The position numbers and the translations under genes were made by a program. This document shows positions 25,252-34,844 of a stretch of DNA of 64,000 nt, one piece after another (the first letter of the stretch is position 1; each line of letters begins with the position of its first letter). Origin of the DNA: Nitrosomonadales bacterium (GTDB lineage Bacteria > Pseudomonadota > Gammaproteobacteria > Burkholderiales > Gallionellaceae). The notes under the pieces are model-generated. The model had not been told where the DNA came from and made no database searches. It was given only the letters and a program-made list of their open reading frames with translations. The DNA lies in NCBI GenBank assembly GCA_016214695.1, contig JACRNY010000001.1, positions 992,001-1,056,000 of the forward strand, written 5' to 3'.

Positions 25252-26324
25252 CGCGCACCCCGCTCATGCGAAGCACGGTAGTTGCGCACCGCTTCAAGGC
25301 TGCCGCCGATGTCGGGCATCTCGATGACGATGCTTGAGGCGGACAGTTTCTGCAGGACACCCAGCGACTTCCCCCCTTCATCCGACTTGATATCGAAATG
25401 GCGTTTGAGCCACTCCTGCGCGGTCTTCAGATCGCGGCGGAAACTCACTTCGTCGCGCGTCAGCAGGGCCATGCGCGCCGAGAGCAGCCGCAGCTTCAGG
25501 TTCTCGCGCAGGAAGAAAGCCTGCGTCGGCGACAGCAGCGGCAACTCCTGCTGTTCGGTGTTCTCGATGCGCACCAGGCGTCTGGTCTCCTGCCAGAACT
25601 CGCGCCAGAAGCGTTTCAGCATGCCTTCGCCCGGATCGGTGACCAGCGCGGTCTCCTGCGGCTTCACGCGGCCATCCTGCGCCAGCGGCAGCACATCCAC
25701 GGCGGCGATCATGCCGTCCAGTTTCAGATTGATGGCCGGCACATCGACGTTGGGCAGGGCGCGCAACCTGTCGATGTCCTGTCCGATGCGTTTGCGCAGG
25801 TTGGCGAAGGCGGGACGGTCGAGGTGTTGCAGACGGCTGTCCGCCTGCTGCATGGCGATGAGCGCGGCCTTCACGTTGGCGGAGAGTTGCAGTTGCTGTC
25901 CGGCGATGAGCAGCATCTGTTCGACTTCGGCCAGCGCGGTCTGGTCGCGGCTGCTCGACATGTCCTGGTACAGGGCTTCCAGCGCGGCACGCTGGTTCTG
26001 CGTCTCGGCGTAGCGGCTCTCCAGCAGGCTGAGCTTGCCGCCCAGCTCGCGCACCAGTTCCTGGTTCTGCGCCACCAGCATCTGGCTGGCCTTGTTCGCC
26101 GCCTCGACCTCGGACAGGCGGCGCGCAACTTCCTGCTGCGTCTGGTCGAGCTGATAATGCGAATCCAGCCATTGCCAGACGAACACCACCACCAGCACCG
26201 CGAGGGTCAGCTGCGTCAGCGTGACGCGCGCAAGCAGATTGGTCAGGGCGTTACCGTGTGCCGCAGCTTGCGGTGCGGCCGCTGGCTTTTCGGTGGTGGC
26301 GGGCAATTGTGTCTGGTCGTTCAT
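25248..26324 (-). CDS. hemX: HemX-like membrane protein
   Basis: The 358 residues have one membrane helix near residues 35-52 (LTLAVLVVVFVWQWLD), a coiled-coil (about 60-110), and a C-terminal domain of the HemX family with FWREFWQETRRLVRIE. It was long labelled uroporphyrinogen methyltransferase but carries no methyltransferase motif. It likely assists the haem enzymes at the membrane. It begins four bases after hemD and overlaps hemY. Confidence 0.9.
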   Translation of the reverse strand: MNDQTQLPATTEKPAAAPQAAAHGNALTNLLARVTLTQLTLAVLVVVFVWQWLDSHYQLDQTQQEVARRLSEVEAANKASQMLVAQNQELVRELGGKLSLLESRYAETQNQRAALEALYQDMSSSRDQTALAEVEQMLLIAGQQLQLSANVKAALIAMQQADSRLQHLDRPAFANLRKRIGQDIDRLRALPNVDVPAINLKLDGMIAAVDVLPLAQDGRVKPQETALVTDPGEGMLKRFWREFWQETRRLVRIENTEQQELPLLSPTQAFFLRENLKLRLLSARMALLTRDEVSFRRDLKTAQEWLKRHFDIKSDEGGKSLGVLQKLSASSIVIEMPDIGGSLEAVRNYRASHERGAR

Positions 26325-26328
26325 CGGG

Positions 26329-27087
26329 TCAATTCCGTTCAGTGTCCGTCCATGCTACCAAACTGGCTATCAAACCGTCATCCCCGGATCCGCTGACGAC
26401 GATGTGCCGCCAGCCCTGGCGGCGGGCGAGTTCGGCGATGCGCGGATGCGGCACGAACAGCGCGGCGCCAGCCGGTTCGGTCCCTTGCAGCAACTCCCAC
26501 AGATGCGTCAGCGCTTCGCTACTGGTCACCGTGATGGCATCCGGTCTGGCTGCCCGCAGTGCGGCGGCATCCAGCGCGTGCTTGCGGCGCACATAGCAAG
26601 TGACGTATTCCACCACCGCACCGCGCGCCTTGAGCGTATCGCCGAGCAGCTCGCGCCCGCCGTCGCCGCGCAGGATCATCACCCGCTTGCCGGCGACCTG
26701 CTGCAATTCCGGCACGGCCAGCAAGCCTTCGCTGTCGAATCTTTCGGCTGGGACGATGACTTTGGCGACACCGAGTTCCTGCAATGCCCTGGCACTGCCG
26801 TGCCCGACCGTGGCGATCTGCAGCGCCGGCGGCAAGCCGCCTGCCGCCGCGATCGCCGCCATGCCATGGCTCACGGCATTGGGACTGATGAAGATGACGA
26901 TATCTGCCTGCCCGAGGCGGGAGAGTTGCTGTTGCAAGGCCTGCGCATCCGGCGCGGCTTCGATCTCCAGCAGCGGGAACGGCAGGGCGTTGCCGCCCAG
27001 ATGCTGGATGCGCTGTATCAACCCGGCCGCTTGTTCACGCGGACGCGTGACGACGATATTCAGTCCGGCCAGCGCTTGTTCAGTCAT
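26329..27087 (-). CDS. hemD: Uroporphyrinogen-III synthase
   Basis: HemD closes the linear tetrapyrrole made by HemC to uroporphyrinogen III with inversion of ring D. The 252 residues show the loosely conserved family features: [12 protein letters not shown] at the start, FISPNAV near residue 85, and [12 protein letters not shown] in the second lobe. The start overlaps the end of hemC by eight bases. Confidence 0.92.
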   Translation of the reverse strand: MTEQALAGLNIVVTRPREQAAGLIQRIQHLGGNALPFPLLEIEAAPDAQALQQQLSRLGQADIVIFISPNAVSHGMAAIAAAGGLPPALQIATVGHGSARALQELGVAKVIVPAERFDSEGLLAVPELQQVAGKRVMILRGDGGRELLGDTLKARGAVVEYVTCYVRRKHALDAAALRAARPDAITVTSSEALTHLWELLQGTEPAGAALFVPHPRIAELARRQGWRHIVVSGSGDDGLIASLVAWTDTERN

Positions 27088-28024
27088 TCAGTGCGGCGAG
27101 AATCTCTCCCGCGCCCTGCTTGAGCAGATCCTGCGCGACCTTGTCGCCCAACGCTTCCGGCTGGGTGATATCGCCGATATGTTCGGCGCGCAGCAGGCGC
27201 GTGCCGTCGGGTGTGGCGACGAAACCGCGCATGCGCAGTTTGCCGTTCTGCACCTCGGCAAAACCGCCCAGCGGCACCTGGCAGCTGCCGGCCAGCGCGC
27301 GGCTCATGGCACGTTCGGCCAGCACGCAGGCTGCGGTGTCGGCGTGATGCAACGGCGCCAGCACGGCCTTCAGGTCGGGACGGTCGGCGCGGGTCTCGAT
27401 GCCCAGGGCCCCCTGCCCCACGGCGGGCAGGCTGTCGTCGCTGGAGATGACGGCGCGGATGCGCTCGCCCAGGCCCAGGCGCTTCAGCCCGGCCGCGGCG
27501 AGGATGATGGCGGCATACTGGCCTTCGTCCAGTTTGCGCAAACGGGTCTGCACGTTGCCACGCAGGGGTTCGATCTTGAGGTGCGGGAAACGCGCGCGCA
27601 GCTGACTCTCGCGGCGCAGGCTGGAAGTGCCGACCACGCTGCCCGCAGGCAGGGCGGCGAGGTTGTCGAACTTGTTGGAAACGAAGGCATCGCGCGGATC
27701 TTCACGCTCGCCGATGCAGGCCAGGGCAAAGCCGTCCGGCAGGTTCATCGGCACGTCCTTCAGGGAATGCACGGCGATATCGGCGCTGCCGTTCTCCAGT
27801 GCCGTCTCCAATTCCTTGACGAACAGGCCCTTGCCGCCGATCTTGGATAAAGTCACATCGAGTATCTGGTCTCCCTGTGTGGTCATGCCCAGGATGCTGA
27901 CCGAAGTTTGCGGGTATAATGCGCGCAGTCTGTCCCGGATATGTTCCGCTTGCCACATGGCCAATGCGCTCTCGCGCGAAGCGATCACCAGACGGGCTGG
28001 GGGAGTAAGTGAAGCCTGATTCAT
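27080..28024 (-). CDS. hemC: Hydroxymethylbilane synthase (porphobilinogen deaminase)
   Basis: HemC joins four porphobilinogens into hydroxymethylbilane. The 314 residues include [12 protein letters not shown] near the start, [15 protein letters not shown] and the dipyrromethane attachment cysteine in [10 protein letters not shown] modest ribosome binding site (TTAGGA) precedes the ATG. It heads the hem cluster and is divergent from ppc, with about 95 bases between the starts. Confidence 0.95.
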   Translation of the reverse strand: MNQASLTPPARLVIASRESALAMWQAEHIRDRLRALYPQTSVSILGMTTQGDQILDVTLSKIGGKGLFVKELETALENGSADIAVHSLKDVPMNLPDGFALACIGEREDPRDAFVSNKFDNLAALPAGSVVGTSSLRRESQLRARFPHLKIEPLRGNVQTRLRKLDEGQYAAIILAAAGLKRLGLGERIRAVISSDDSLPAVGQGALGIETRADRPDLKAVLAPLHHADTAACVLAERAMSRALAGSCQVPLGGFAEVQNGKLRMRGFVATPDGTRLLRAEHIGDITQPEALGDKVAQDLLKQGAGEILAALND

Positions 28025-28120
28025 CGGGGTTTCCTAACGATAAATAATTTGCGGTCGATGCCCGGCGCATTCTAACAGGTGCGCCGTGCTTTTGCGCCGC
28101 CGACATATACAGAAAACGGT

Positions 28121-30889
28121 ATGAACCTGATCTCTGCACCTGCCGACATCTCCAGCAAGGACCAGCCGCTACGCGACGACGTGCGGCTGCTGGGCCGCAT
28201 CCTTGGCGACACCCTGCGCGAGCAGGAGGGAGAAGAATATTTCCAGCTGATCGAGACCGTACGCCGCGCCGCGGTGCGTTTCCGCAAGACTCAGGACGAA
28301 CGCGACGGCGAGGCCCTGGAAAAGATACTGGACGCCCTCTCGCCTGCCGAAACGCTGGCGGTGGTGCGTTCCTTCAGCTATTTCTCGCAACTCTCCAATA
28401 TCGCGGAAGACCTGCATCACAACCGTCGCCACCGCGCCCACCTCAAGGCCGGCAGCGCACCCAAGGACGGGACGTTGCAACTTGCGCTGGACCGTCTGGA
28501 AGAAAAGAAGCTGGGCAAGAAGGCCCTGCAGGCCTTCCTGGACAGTGCGCTGATCTCTCCCGTGCTGACCGCGCACCCGACCGAGGTGCAGCGCAAGAGC
28601 ATCCTCGATTGCCAGCTCATCATCTCCAGCCTGCTCTCCAACCGCGACCGCATGGACATGACGCCGGACGACCTGGCCGAGAACGAGGAGGCCCTGCACC
28701 GCTTCGTGCTGATCCTGTGGCAGACGCGCATGCTGCGCACCGCCAAGCTGACGGTGCGTGACGAGATCCGCAACGGCCTGGAGTACTACCGCTACACTTT
28801 CCTGAACGAGATCCCCAAACTCTATGCCGGCCTGGAGAAGCAGCTGGAGACCCGCTTCGACAAGGATCTCAAGGTACCGCCGCTGCTGCGTGTCGGCAGC
28901 TGGATCGGCGGCGACCGCGACGGCAACCCGTTTGTCACGCACGACGTCATGTCGGATGCGGTGCAATACCATTCCGCACTGGCCTTCGAACATTACCTGA
29001 ACGAGACCCATGTGCTCGGCACGCGCCTGAGCCTGACCGACCGCCTGGTCGAGGTCACACCGGAAATGCGCCAGCTGTCCGATTCCTCGCCGGACAAGGC
29101 GGCGCCGCGCGAAGACGAACCCTACCGGCGCGCGCTGATCCTGATCTATTCGCGCCTGTCGGCGACCGCCAAATACCTCGGCCATGATCTCGCCACCCTG
29201 CGCCCGATCGATGTGCATGCGAAACCGTATGCCACCTCGCAGGAGTTCATCGCCGACCTGGATGTATTGATCGACTCGCTGTACAAACACGGCGCGGTGT
29301 ATCTGGCGCGCGGCCGCCTGGCCAACCTGCGCCGCGCCGCCGAGGTGTTCGGTTTCTACCTCGCGCCGCTGGACATGCGCCAGCACAGCGCCATCATCGA
29401 ACAGACCGTGAGCGAACTGTTCGCCCACAGTTCCGGCAAAGCTAACTACTCCGACCTCAAGGAGGCCGAGAAACGCACGGTACTGCTGCAGGCACTGCAG
29501 GGAGCGCGGATATTGATGACCGATGTCGCGCGCTATACCGATGTGCCGCAAAGCGAATTGCGCATCATGCAGGCGGCAGCCGAGATCCATCGCCGTTTCG
29601 GCGCGGGCGCATTGCCCAACCACATCATCTCCAAGACCGATGCGGTGAGCGACATGCTCGAGGTCGCGCTGATGCTGCAACAGGTCGGCCTGCTGCAGGG
29701 CAGCGACAAACTGCACGTCAACATCATCCCCTTGTTCGAGACCATCGAAGACCTGCGCGGTTGCGGTGTCATCATGGACGAGCTGTTCTCCATCCCCTGG
29801 TACCGCAAATTGCTGGAAAGCCGCGGCAACACTCAGGAGGTGATGCTGGGCTACTCGGACAGCAACAAGGACGGCGGCTACCTGACGGCGAACTGGGAAC
29901 TGTACAAGGCCGAACTGGAGCTGGTGAAGGTGTTCGAGAAACACGGCATCGAAATGCGCCTGTTCCACGGCCGCGGTGGCACCGTGGGCCGCGGCGGCGG
30001 CCCCAGCTATGATGCGATTCTGGCGCAGCCGCCGGGCAGCGTGAACGGCCAGATCCGCATCACCGAGCAGGGCGAGGTGATCGCCAGCAAATATTCCAAC
30101 CCCGAGATCGGCCGCCGCAACCTGGAGACGCTGCTCGCCGCAACCATGGAAGCGACGCTGCTGCATCATCACGGTGCCGACAGCACCATGCCGGAATACC
30201 ACCGCATCATGGAAGCATTGAGCCTGGATGCCTTCGCCGCCTACCGCAAGCTGGTGTACGAGACTCCCGGCTTCACCGATTATTTCTTCATCGCCACACC
30301 GATCCGCGAGATCGCCGAACTCAACATCGGCAGCCGTCCCTCCTCGCGCAAGGCCTCCGACAAGATCGAGGATCTGCGCGCCATCCCCTGGGTGTTCAGC
30401 TGGGGCTTGAACCGCGTGATGCTGCCGGGCTGGCTGGGCTTCGGCAGCGCCGTGCAGAAATTCATCGAACGCGAAGGTGATGCCGGCCTCAGGCAGTTGC
30501 AGGCGATGTACAAGAACTGGGCGTTCTTCCGCGGCCTGATGTCCAACATGGACATGGTGCTGTCCAAGACCGACATGGGTATCGCTTCGCGCTACGCCGA
30601 ACTGGTCGAGGATGTCGAATTGCGGGAACGCATCTTCGGCGCGATCAACAGCGAATGGGAAGTCACCGTGGAGATGCTGCTCAAGGTGACCGGCAATTCC
30701 ACCCTGTTGCAGGACAATCCGGCCTTTGCGCGCAGCCTGTTGACCCGCATGCCCTACATCGACCCGCTCAACCATCTGCAGGTCGCGCTGCTGCAACGGC
30801 ACCGCGCCGGCGACAACGACGAGAAGGTGAAACGCGCGATCCATTTGACCATCAACGGCATCGCCACCGGCCTGCGCAACAGCGGTTGA
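28121..30889 (+). CDS. ppc: Phosphoenolpyruvate carboxylase
   Basis: The enzyme adds bicarbonate to phosphoenolpyruvate to make oxaloacetate, refilling the TCA cycle. The 922 residues contain the catalytic TAHPTEVQRKS near residue 155, GGDRDGNPFVT near 265, and FHGRGGTVGRGGGP near 615. The C-terminus ends in the family-typical RNSG. I used the ATG at 28121; a GTG 42 bases upstream is less likely because family members start with a short tail before the first helix. Confidence 0.97.
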   Translation: MNLISAPADISSKDQPLRDDVRLLGRILGDTLREQEGEEYFQLIETVRRAAVRFRKTQDERDGEALEKILDALSPAETLAVVRSFSYFSQLSNIAEDLHHNRRHRAHLKAGSAPKDGTLQLALDRLEEKKLGKKALQAFLDSALISPVLTAHPTEVQRKSILDCQLIISSLLSNRDRMDMTPDDLAENEEALHRFVLILWQTRMLRTAKLTVRDEIRNGLEYYRYTFLNEIPKLYAGLEKQLETRFDKDLKVPPLLRVGSWIGGDRDGNPFVTHDVMSDAVQYHSALAFEHYLNETHVLGTRLSLTDRLVEVTPEMRQLSDSSPDKAAPREDEPYRRALILIYSRLSATAKYLGHDLATLRPIDVHAKPYATSQEFIADLDVLIDSLYKHGAVYLARGRLANLRRAAEVFGFYLAPLDMRQHSAIIEQTVSELFAHSSGKANYSDLKEAEKRTVLLQALQGARILMTDVARYTDVPQSELRIMQAAAEIHRRFGAGALPNHIISKTDAVSDMLEVALMLQQVGLLQGSDKLHVNIIPLFETIEDLRGCGVIMDELFSIPWYRKLLESRGNTQEVMLGYSDSNKDGGYLTANWELYKAELELVKVFEKHGIEMRLFHGRGGTVGRGGGPSYDAILAQPPGSVNGQIRITEQGEVIASKYSNPEIGRRNLETLLAATMEATLLHHHGADSTMPEYHRIMEALSLDAFAAYRKLVYETPGFTDYFFIATPIREIAELNIGSRPSSRKASDKIEDLRAIPWVFSWGLNRVMLPGWLGFGSAVQKFIEREGDAGLRQLQAMYKNWAFFRGLMSNMDMVLSKTDMGIASRYAELVEDVELRERIFGAINSEWEVTVEMLLKVTGNSTLLQDNPAFARSLLTRMPYIDPLNHLQVALLQRHRAGDNDEKVKRAIHLTINGIATGLRNSG

Positions 30890-31292
30890 TCCGGCAGCAT
30901 CTGCGACGGACAAAAAAATTGGGAGACCGAAGTCTCCCAAGTCGCTTTGCTCTACTCGCTATTGTGTGATGAGTGATCGCTGCTTCCCCCTGATGCGATC
31001 TTCTGCGGCTCCCCTGTCCACCGGAGATCGCGTTAGCACAGCGGCTCATCCACGTTGCTTGGTAGTTATTTTTATTTATCCAGAATGCCGGACGACTGTC
31101 GTTGCCCTGTCTTGCTGCACCCTGATTCCCCCTACTCTTGCAGCGCACCGGACCGATTGGCAGAACGTGCCGCTGCACAAGACCTGCGAATAATAGCGGT
31201 ATCTATGTCAAGAGAGCGTCAACGAAGTGTGAGAAAACGGTTAAGCGGAGAAATTTCATGTCAAACTCGGCTGACAACGCATTTTGTCCTTG
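30890..31292 (-). ncRNA. Candidate structured small RNA in the ppc-algR spacer
   Basis: No protein gene is credible in this 400-base spacer. On the minus strand a -10-like TATTAT (31190-31195) lies in an AT-richer patch beside two TTGAC motifs. Downstream come a strong hairpin (31139-31177), a middle arm (30995-31001) that can pair with either 31025-31031 or 30975-30980, and then the terminator at 30912-30940. The predicted RNA of about 270 bases would carry at least six GGA motifs outside the terminator, two of them as GGGGGAA in exposed positions. That is a feature of CsrA/RsmA-binding RNAs. The -35 spacing is poor, so the promoter is uncertain. Confidence 0.35.
30912..30940 (-). terminator. 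Strong rho-independent terminator (minus strand)
   Basis: A perfect nine-base stem (TTGGGAGAC/GTCTCCCAA) closes a tetraloop that reads UUCG on the minus strand, followed by seven T residues. It terminates leftward transcripts, either from algR about 350 bases away or from a small RNA in between. Confidence 0.85.
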
Positions 31293-32054
31293 CTAACCCT
31301 TGCCTTTCACGCTCGCCAGCTGTCTCCGGCTGATCGGCAGCCTTTCCTCCACTCCGTTCAGTCTCATCACCCAGCCGCTCTCCCCCTCTGCGCCGCCCTT
31401 TTCGAATCCGGCGATGGCGCTCCTCGCCACCAGGCAACTGCGGTGGGTGCGGACGAAACGTGCGGCATATTCCTTTTCCAGGGCGGTGAGCGATTCCTCG
31501 ATCAGGAACTCCCGTTCGACCGTGCGCACAGTGACATATTTCATCTCGGCACGCAGGTAGAGCACTTTTTCGATCGGGATCAATATCACCTTGCCACGCT
31601 CGTGCGCCGACAGGAAGTTGCGGGGTTCCGGCGTGAGTTCTTGCAGGACTTCGGTACGGATCGGCACGGCATCGCGCGCGCGCGATAGCGCATCGAACAG
31701 GCGTCCCAAACGGATGGGCTTGAGCAGGTAATCGATGGCGCGCTGCTCGAAAGCCTGGACGGCATAAGCATCGTAGGCTGTGGTGAAAATGATGACGGGG
31801 GGATGATCGAGCTTGTTCAGATGGCGGGCAAGCTCGATGCCATCCATCTGCGGCATGCGGATATCCATCAACACGACTTCGGCAGGCGTTTCGGCAAGCC
31901 GGTCCAGCGCTTCCTGCCCGTTGCTCGCTTCGCCCACCAGCTGCAGCGGGAATTGGCCACTGCAATCCGCCAGCAATTCCTTGAGCCGGTTCCGCGCCGG
32001 AGCTTCGTCATCCACGACAAATACGGTGAGCGGCAATGTGACCGTGTCGTTCAT
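31293..32054 (-). CDS. LytTR response regulator (AlgR-like)
   Basis: The 253-residue regulator has a receiver domain (D15, D16, phospho-acceptor D64, K112) and a LytTR DNA-binding domain (about 140-245, with FVRTHRSCLVA). It pairs with the LytS/AlgZ-type kinase upstream on the same strand. LytTR proteins bind direct repeats. The kinase-regulator spacer is about 110 bases and contains a dispersed repeat. Targets are unknown. Confidence 0.93.
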   Translation of the reverse strand: MNDTVTLPLTVFVVDDEAPARNRLKELLADCSGQFPLQLVGEASNGQEALDRLAETPAEVVLMDIRMPQMDGIELARHLNKLDHPPVIIFTTAYDAYAVQAFEQRAIDYLLKPIRLGRLFDALSRARDAVPIRTEVLQELTPEPRNFLSAHERGKVILIPIEKVLYLRAEMKYVTVRTVEREFLIEESLTALEKEYAARFVRTHRSCLVARSAIAGFEKGGAEGESGWVMRLNGVEERLPISRRQLASVKGKG

Positions 32055-32097
32055 GTAGCCGCCCCTAAAGGATTGAATATTTCGCGTAGCGTCCTAC

Positions 32098-32170
32098 TGT
32101 ACCCCTCTCCCTGCGGGAGAGGGGGCACGGGGGTGAGGGAACAATCATGGCACAGACGAATAATCATATT
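32098..32170. repeat. Dispersed repeat copy A
   Basis: The sequence reads TGTACCCCTCTCCCTGCGGG, then AGAGGGGGCACGGGGGTGAG, then CATGGCACAGACGA. About 70 bases match 53085-53160 on the opposite strand. It sits in the spacer between the kinase and regulator genes and forms a GC-rich hairpin (CTCTCCCTGCGGGAGAG). Confidence 0.65.
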
Positions 32171-33213
32171 TCGGACTGCGCCTTGATTGTCACATAGGGG
32201 ATGATGATATGGACCTGATAATGTTCCGCGTCATGCTCGGCCTGGTATTGAGCTTCGACATCAAACAAGAGCGCCAATCGTTCGCGGATATTGGAAAGCG
32301 CCATTTTGTTGCCGTTGGTGTGCAAGGCGATCTGCGTCTGCGACGGGTTGCGCACTTCCAGGTGCAACCCGTCGCGATCCAGGTACAAGCTGACTTCGAT
32401 GACCCCGCCTTGCGGCAACGGCTCGATGCCGTGATAGACGGCGTTCTCCAGCAACGGCTGCAAGATCAGCGGAGGGATGAGCGCATCAGGCGGCATGTCC
32501 TGCGTCTCCCAATGCACCTTCAGACGCTCGCCCAGGCGCAGTGCTTCGATGGCCAGATACTGCTTTGCCAACTCGACCTCTTTAGCCAATTCGACCAGCT
32601 CCTGCGGTTCCGCCATCGCGGTGCGGAACAGGTCTGCCATATCTTCCAGTGCCGTCTCTGCGCGCTTCGGATCGGTTCGCACGATACTCAGTACCGCATT
32701 GATGGTATTGAACAGAAAATGCGGACGGATACGCGCCTGCAACGCCTGCAAGCGTGCCTCATGCCTGGCCGGAGCCAATGCCAGCGCCCGCATGCGGAAA
32801 TAGGCCAGCAAGACCAGAGCAATGGAGATGCTTGCCAGCACATGCCGGGCGTAACGAAACAGGCCGGTATCGTACGGGGCGAACAATACCTCGCCGGCAA
32901 GCACGTCAAGCGTCAGGGTGATCGCGGCCACGACGACCGTCACTCCCGCCGCGCTCTGCCAATATGCCAACCTCGCGAACACGGAGTTGAGCGCATAAAG
33001 GGCCAGCAGGCTGCTCAACAACACGGGCTGCAGCAGTGCGGAACCCTGCAGCAAACTGTTCTGCAAACCGGCCACGGAACCAGTCTGCGATATCAGGACC
33101 AGCAGGGCGATCGCATTCGTCAGCAGGACGATGCGCAGCACCGTGCCCATGTTGCGGAAGTCCGGCAACAGCTTGGGCGGAATGTTTTGATTTATACTGC
33201 GCGTCTCCGGCAT
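32164..33213 (-). CDS. Sensor histidine kinase, LytS/AlgZ type
   Basis: The 349-residue kinase has about four membrane helices (residues 22-140) without an obvious extracytoplasmic domain, then the His_kinase region with H165 in [12 protein letters not shown], and a GHKL ATPase with [17 protein letters not shown]. It would phosphorylate the adjacent LytTR regulator. I used the ATG at 33213 because GAGGGA lies just upstream; a second ATG eight codons earlier is possible. The start is 36 bases from argH, which runs the other way, so the two promoters must overlap. Confidence 0.9.
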   Translation of the reverse strand: MPETRSINQNIPPKLLPDFRNMGTVLRIVLLTNAIALLVLISQTGSVAGLQNSLLQGSALLQPVLLSSLLALYALNSVFARLAYWQSAAGVTVVVAAITLTLDVLAGEVLFAPYDTGLFRYARHVLASISIALVLLAYFRMRALALAPARHEARLQALQARIRPHFLFNTINAVLSIVRTDPKRAETALEDMADLFRTAMAEPQELVELAKEVELAKQYLAIEALRLGERLKVHWETQDMPPDALIPPLILQPLLENAVYHGIEPLPQGGVIEVSLYLDRDGLHLEVRNPSQTQIALHTNGNKMALSNIRERLALLFDVEAQYQAEHDAEHYQVHIIIPYVTIKAQSEI

Positions 33214-33249
33214 GTCGATCCCTCGATTGCCGCTCATTCTGGACAAGAC

Positions 33250-34641
33250 ATGGCTACGATGCAAGACAATCAGACCTGGTCGGGACGTTTCAACGAGCCC
33301 GTCGCGGAGTTGGTGAAACGCTATACCGCTTCGGTGGATTTCGACAAACGTCTGGCGCTGTTCGATATTCAGGGCTCGCTCGCGCACGCGCAGATGCTGG
33401 CGAACTGCGGCATCATCAGCGCGCAGGATCTGAAGGACATCCAGCGCGGTCTGGCCCAGATCGAGAACGAGATCATCGGCGGCGATTTTGTCTGGCAACT
33501 CGATCTGGAAGACGTGCATCTGAACATCGAGAAACGCCTCACCGCGCTGGTCGGCGATGCGGGCAAACGCCTGCACACCGGCCGTTCGCGCAACGACCAG
33601 GTTGCGACCGATATCCGCCTCTACCTGCGCAGCGAGATCGACAACATCGTCAGCCTGCTGAAAGCACTGCAAACTTCGCTACTGGATCTCGCGCAGCATC
33701 ACACGCACACCATCATGCCCGGCTTCACCCATCTGCAGGTGGCGCAACCGGTGAGCTTCGCCCACCACCTGATGGCTTATTTCGAGATGTGCCAGCGCGA
33801 TGCGGAGCGCTTCAGCGATGCGCGTCGCCGCGTGAACAGATTGCCGCTGGGCGCCGCCGCGTTGGCCGGCACCAGCTATCCGATCAGGCGCGAGATGGTG
33901 GCCGAGCTGCTCGGCTTCGAGGCGGTATGCCAGAACTCGCTCGACGCAGTGTCCGACCGTGACTTCGCCATCGAATTCACCGCCGCCGCCGCGCTGACCA
34001 TGACTCATCTGTCGCGCCTGTCGGAAGAGCTGATCCTGTGGATGAGTCCGCGTTTCGGATTCATCGATATCGCCGATCGCTTCTGCACCGGCTCCTCCAT
34101 CATGCCGCAAAAGAAGAACCCCGACGTACCCGAACTGGTGCGCGGCAAGACCGGGCGCGTGAACGGCCATCTGGTCGCATTGCTCACGCTGATGAAAGGC
34201 CAGCCGCTGGCCTACAACAAGGACAACCAGGAAGACAAGGAACCGCTGTTCGACACCGTGGACACCTTGACCCAGACATTGCGCATCTACGCCGACATGA
34301 TGCGCGGCATCACAGTCAAGCCGGAAGCCATGCGCAGCGCCGCATTGCAGGGTTACGCCACGGCCACCGACCTGGCCGACTACCTGGTGAAGAAGGGACT
34401 GCCGTTCCGCGATGCGCACGAAGCCGTGGCCCTTGCGGTGCGCCATGCCGAGCAAAAAGGCTGCGACCTGGCCGAACTCAAACTGGATGAGTTGCAGCAG
34501 TTCTCTACGCTCATCGCCGACGACATCTACGGCGTACTGACGCTGGAAGGTTCGCTCGCCGCACGCAACCACACCGGCGGCACCGCCCCCAAGCAGGTCG
34601 AAGCCGCCATCGCGCGCGCGCGCAAACTGCTGGCCTCCTAG
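33250..34641 (+). CDS. argH: Argininosuccinate lyase
   Basis: ArgH splits argininosuccinate into arginine and fumarate, the last step of arginine synthesis. The 463 residues carry the lyase signature [11 protein letters not shown] and the earlier [12 protein letters not shown]. It is transcribed away from the kinase gene. No other arginine gene is in the window. Confidence 0.97.
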   Translation: MATMQDNQTWSGRFNEPVAELVKRYTASVDFDKRLALFDIQGSLAHAQMLANCGIISAQDLKDIQRGLAQIENEIIGGDFVWQLDLEDVHLNIEKRLTALVGDAGKRLHTGRSRNDQVATDIRLYLRSEIDNIVSLLKALQTSLLDLAQHHTHTIMPGFTHLQVAQPVSFAHHLMAYFEMCQRDAERFSDARRRVNRLPLGAAALAGTSYPIRREMVAELLGFEAVCQNSLDAVSDRDFAIEFTAAAALTMTHLSRLSEELILWMSPRFGFIDIADRFCTGSSIMPQKKNPDVPELVRGKTGRVNGHLVALLTLMKGQPLAYNKDNQEDKEPLFDTVDTLTQTLRIYADMMRGITVKPEAMRSAALQGYATATDLADYLVKKGLPFRDAHEAVALAVRHAEQKGCDLAELKLDELQQFSTLIADDIYGVLTLEGSLAARNHTGGTAPKQVEAAIARARKLLAS

Positions 34642-34660
34642 GCCTGCAAGGATCGCAGGC

Positions 34661-34689
34661 AAAAAAAACGGGCCACCTTGCGATGGCCC
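34661..34689 (-). terminator. Terminator of the hemA-prfA-prmC transcript
   Basis: GGGCCA/TGGCCC stem with an eight-base loop, followed on the minus strand by eight T residues. It lies 155 bases past the end of prmC. A second stem (GCCTGC/GCAGGC, 34642-34660) begins right after the argH stop and shares the same run of A bases. Confidence 0.8.
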
Positions 34690-34790
34690 AGAATAGGAGG
34701 AGAGTATGAAAGATTGAGTTGGTTGCAACTCAAGGCTCTAACAACTCAGGACGGATTGTAGGAGCATGAATCTGTGTTGCATATATGCCA

Positions 34791-34814
34791 AACGGCCTAT
34801 ATAACGGCCTATAC
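34791..34814. repeat. Tandem 12-base repeat and palindromes after prmC
   Basis: AACGGCCTATAT is followed directly by AACGGCCTATAC. Nearby are a self-complementary GCATATATGC (34779-34788) and an eight-base stem TTGAGTTG/CAACTCAA around 34715-34735. All lie in the convergent spacer between argH and prmC, with no gene visible. Direct repeats of this kind can be regulator sites, but no promoter is clear. Confidence 0.4.
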
Positions 34815-34844
34815 CTTTCGTACTCTTATTGCCGCATTCTTGTT

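Noticed and set aside
28169..30940. 923-residue open frame on the minus strand opposite ppc
   Set aside because: Antisense shadow of a highly conserved enzyme gene.
30941..31292. 6S RNA, tmRNA, RNase P RNA or SRP RNA in the ppc-algR spacer
   Set aside because: I looked for their conserved cores on both strands and found none; only a novel RNA or an mRNA tail remains.
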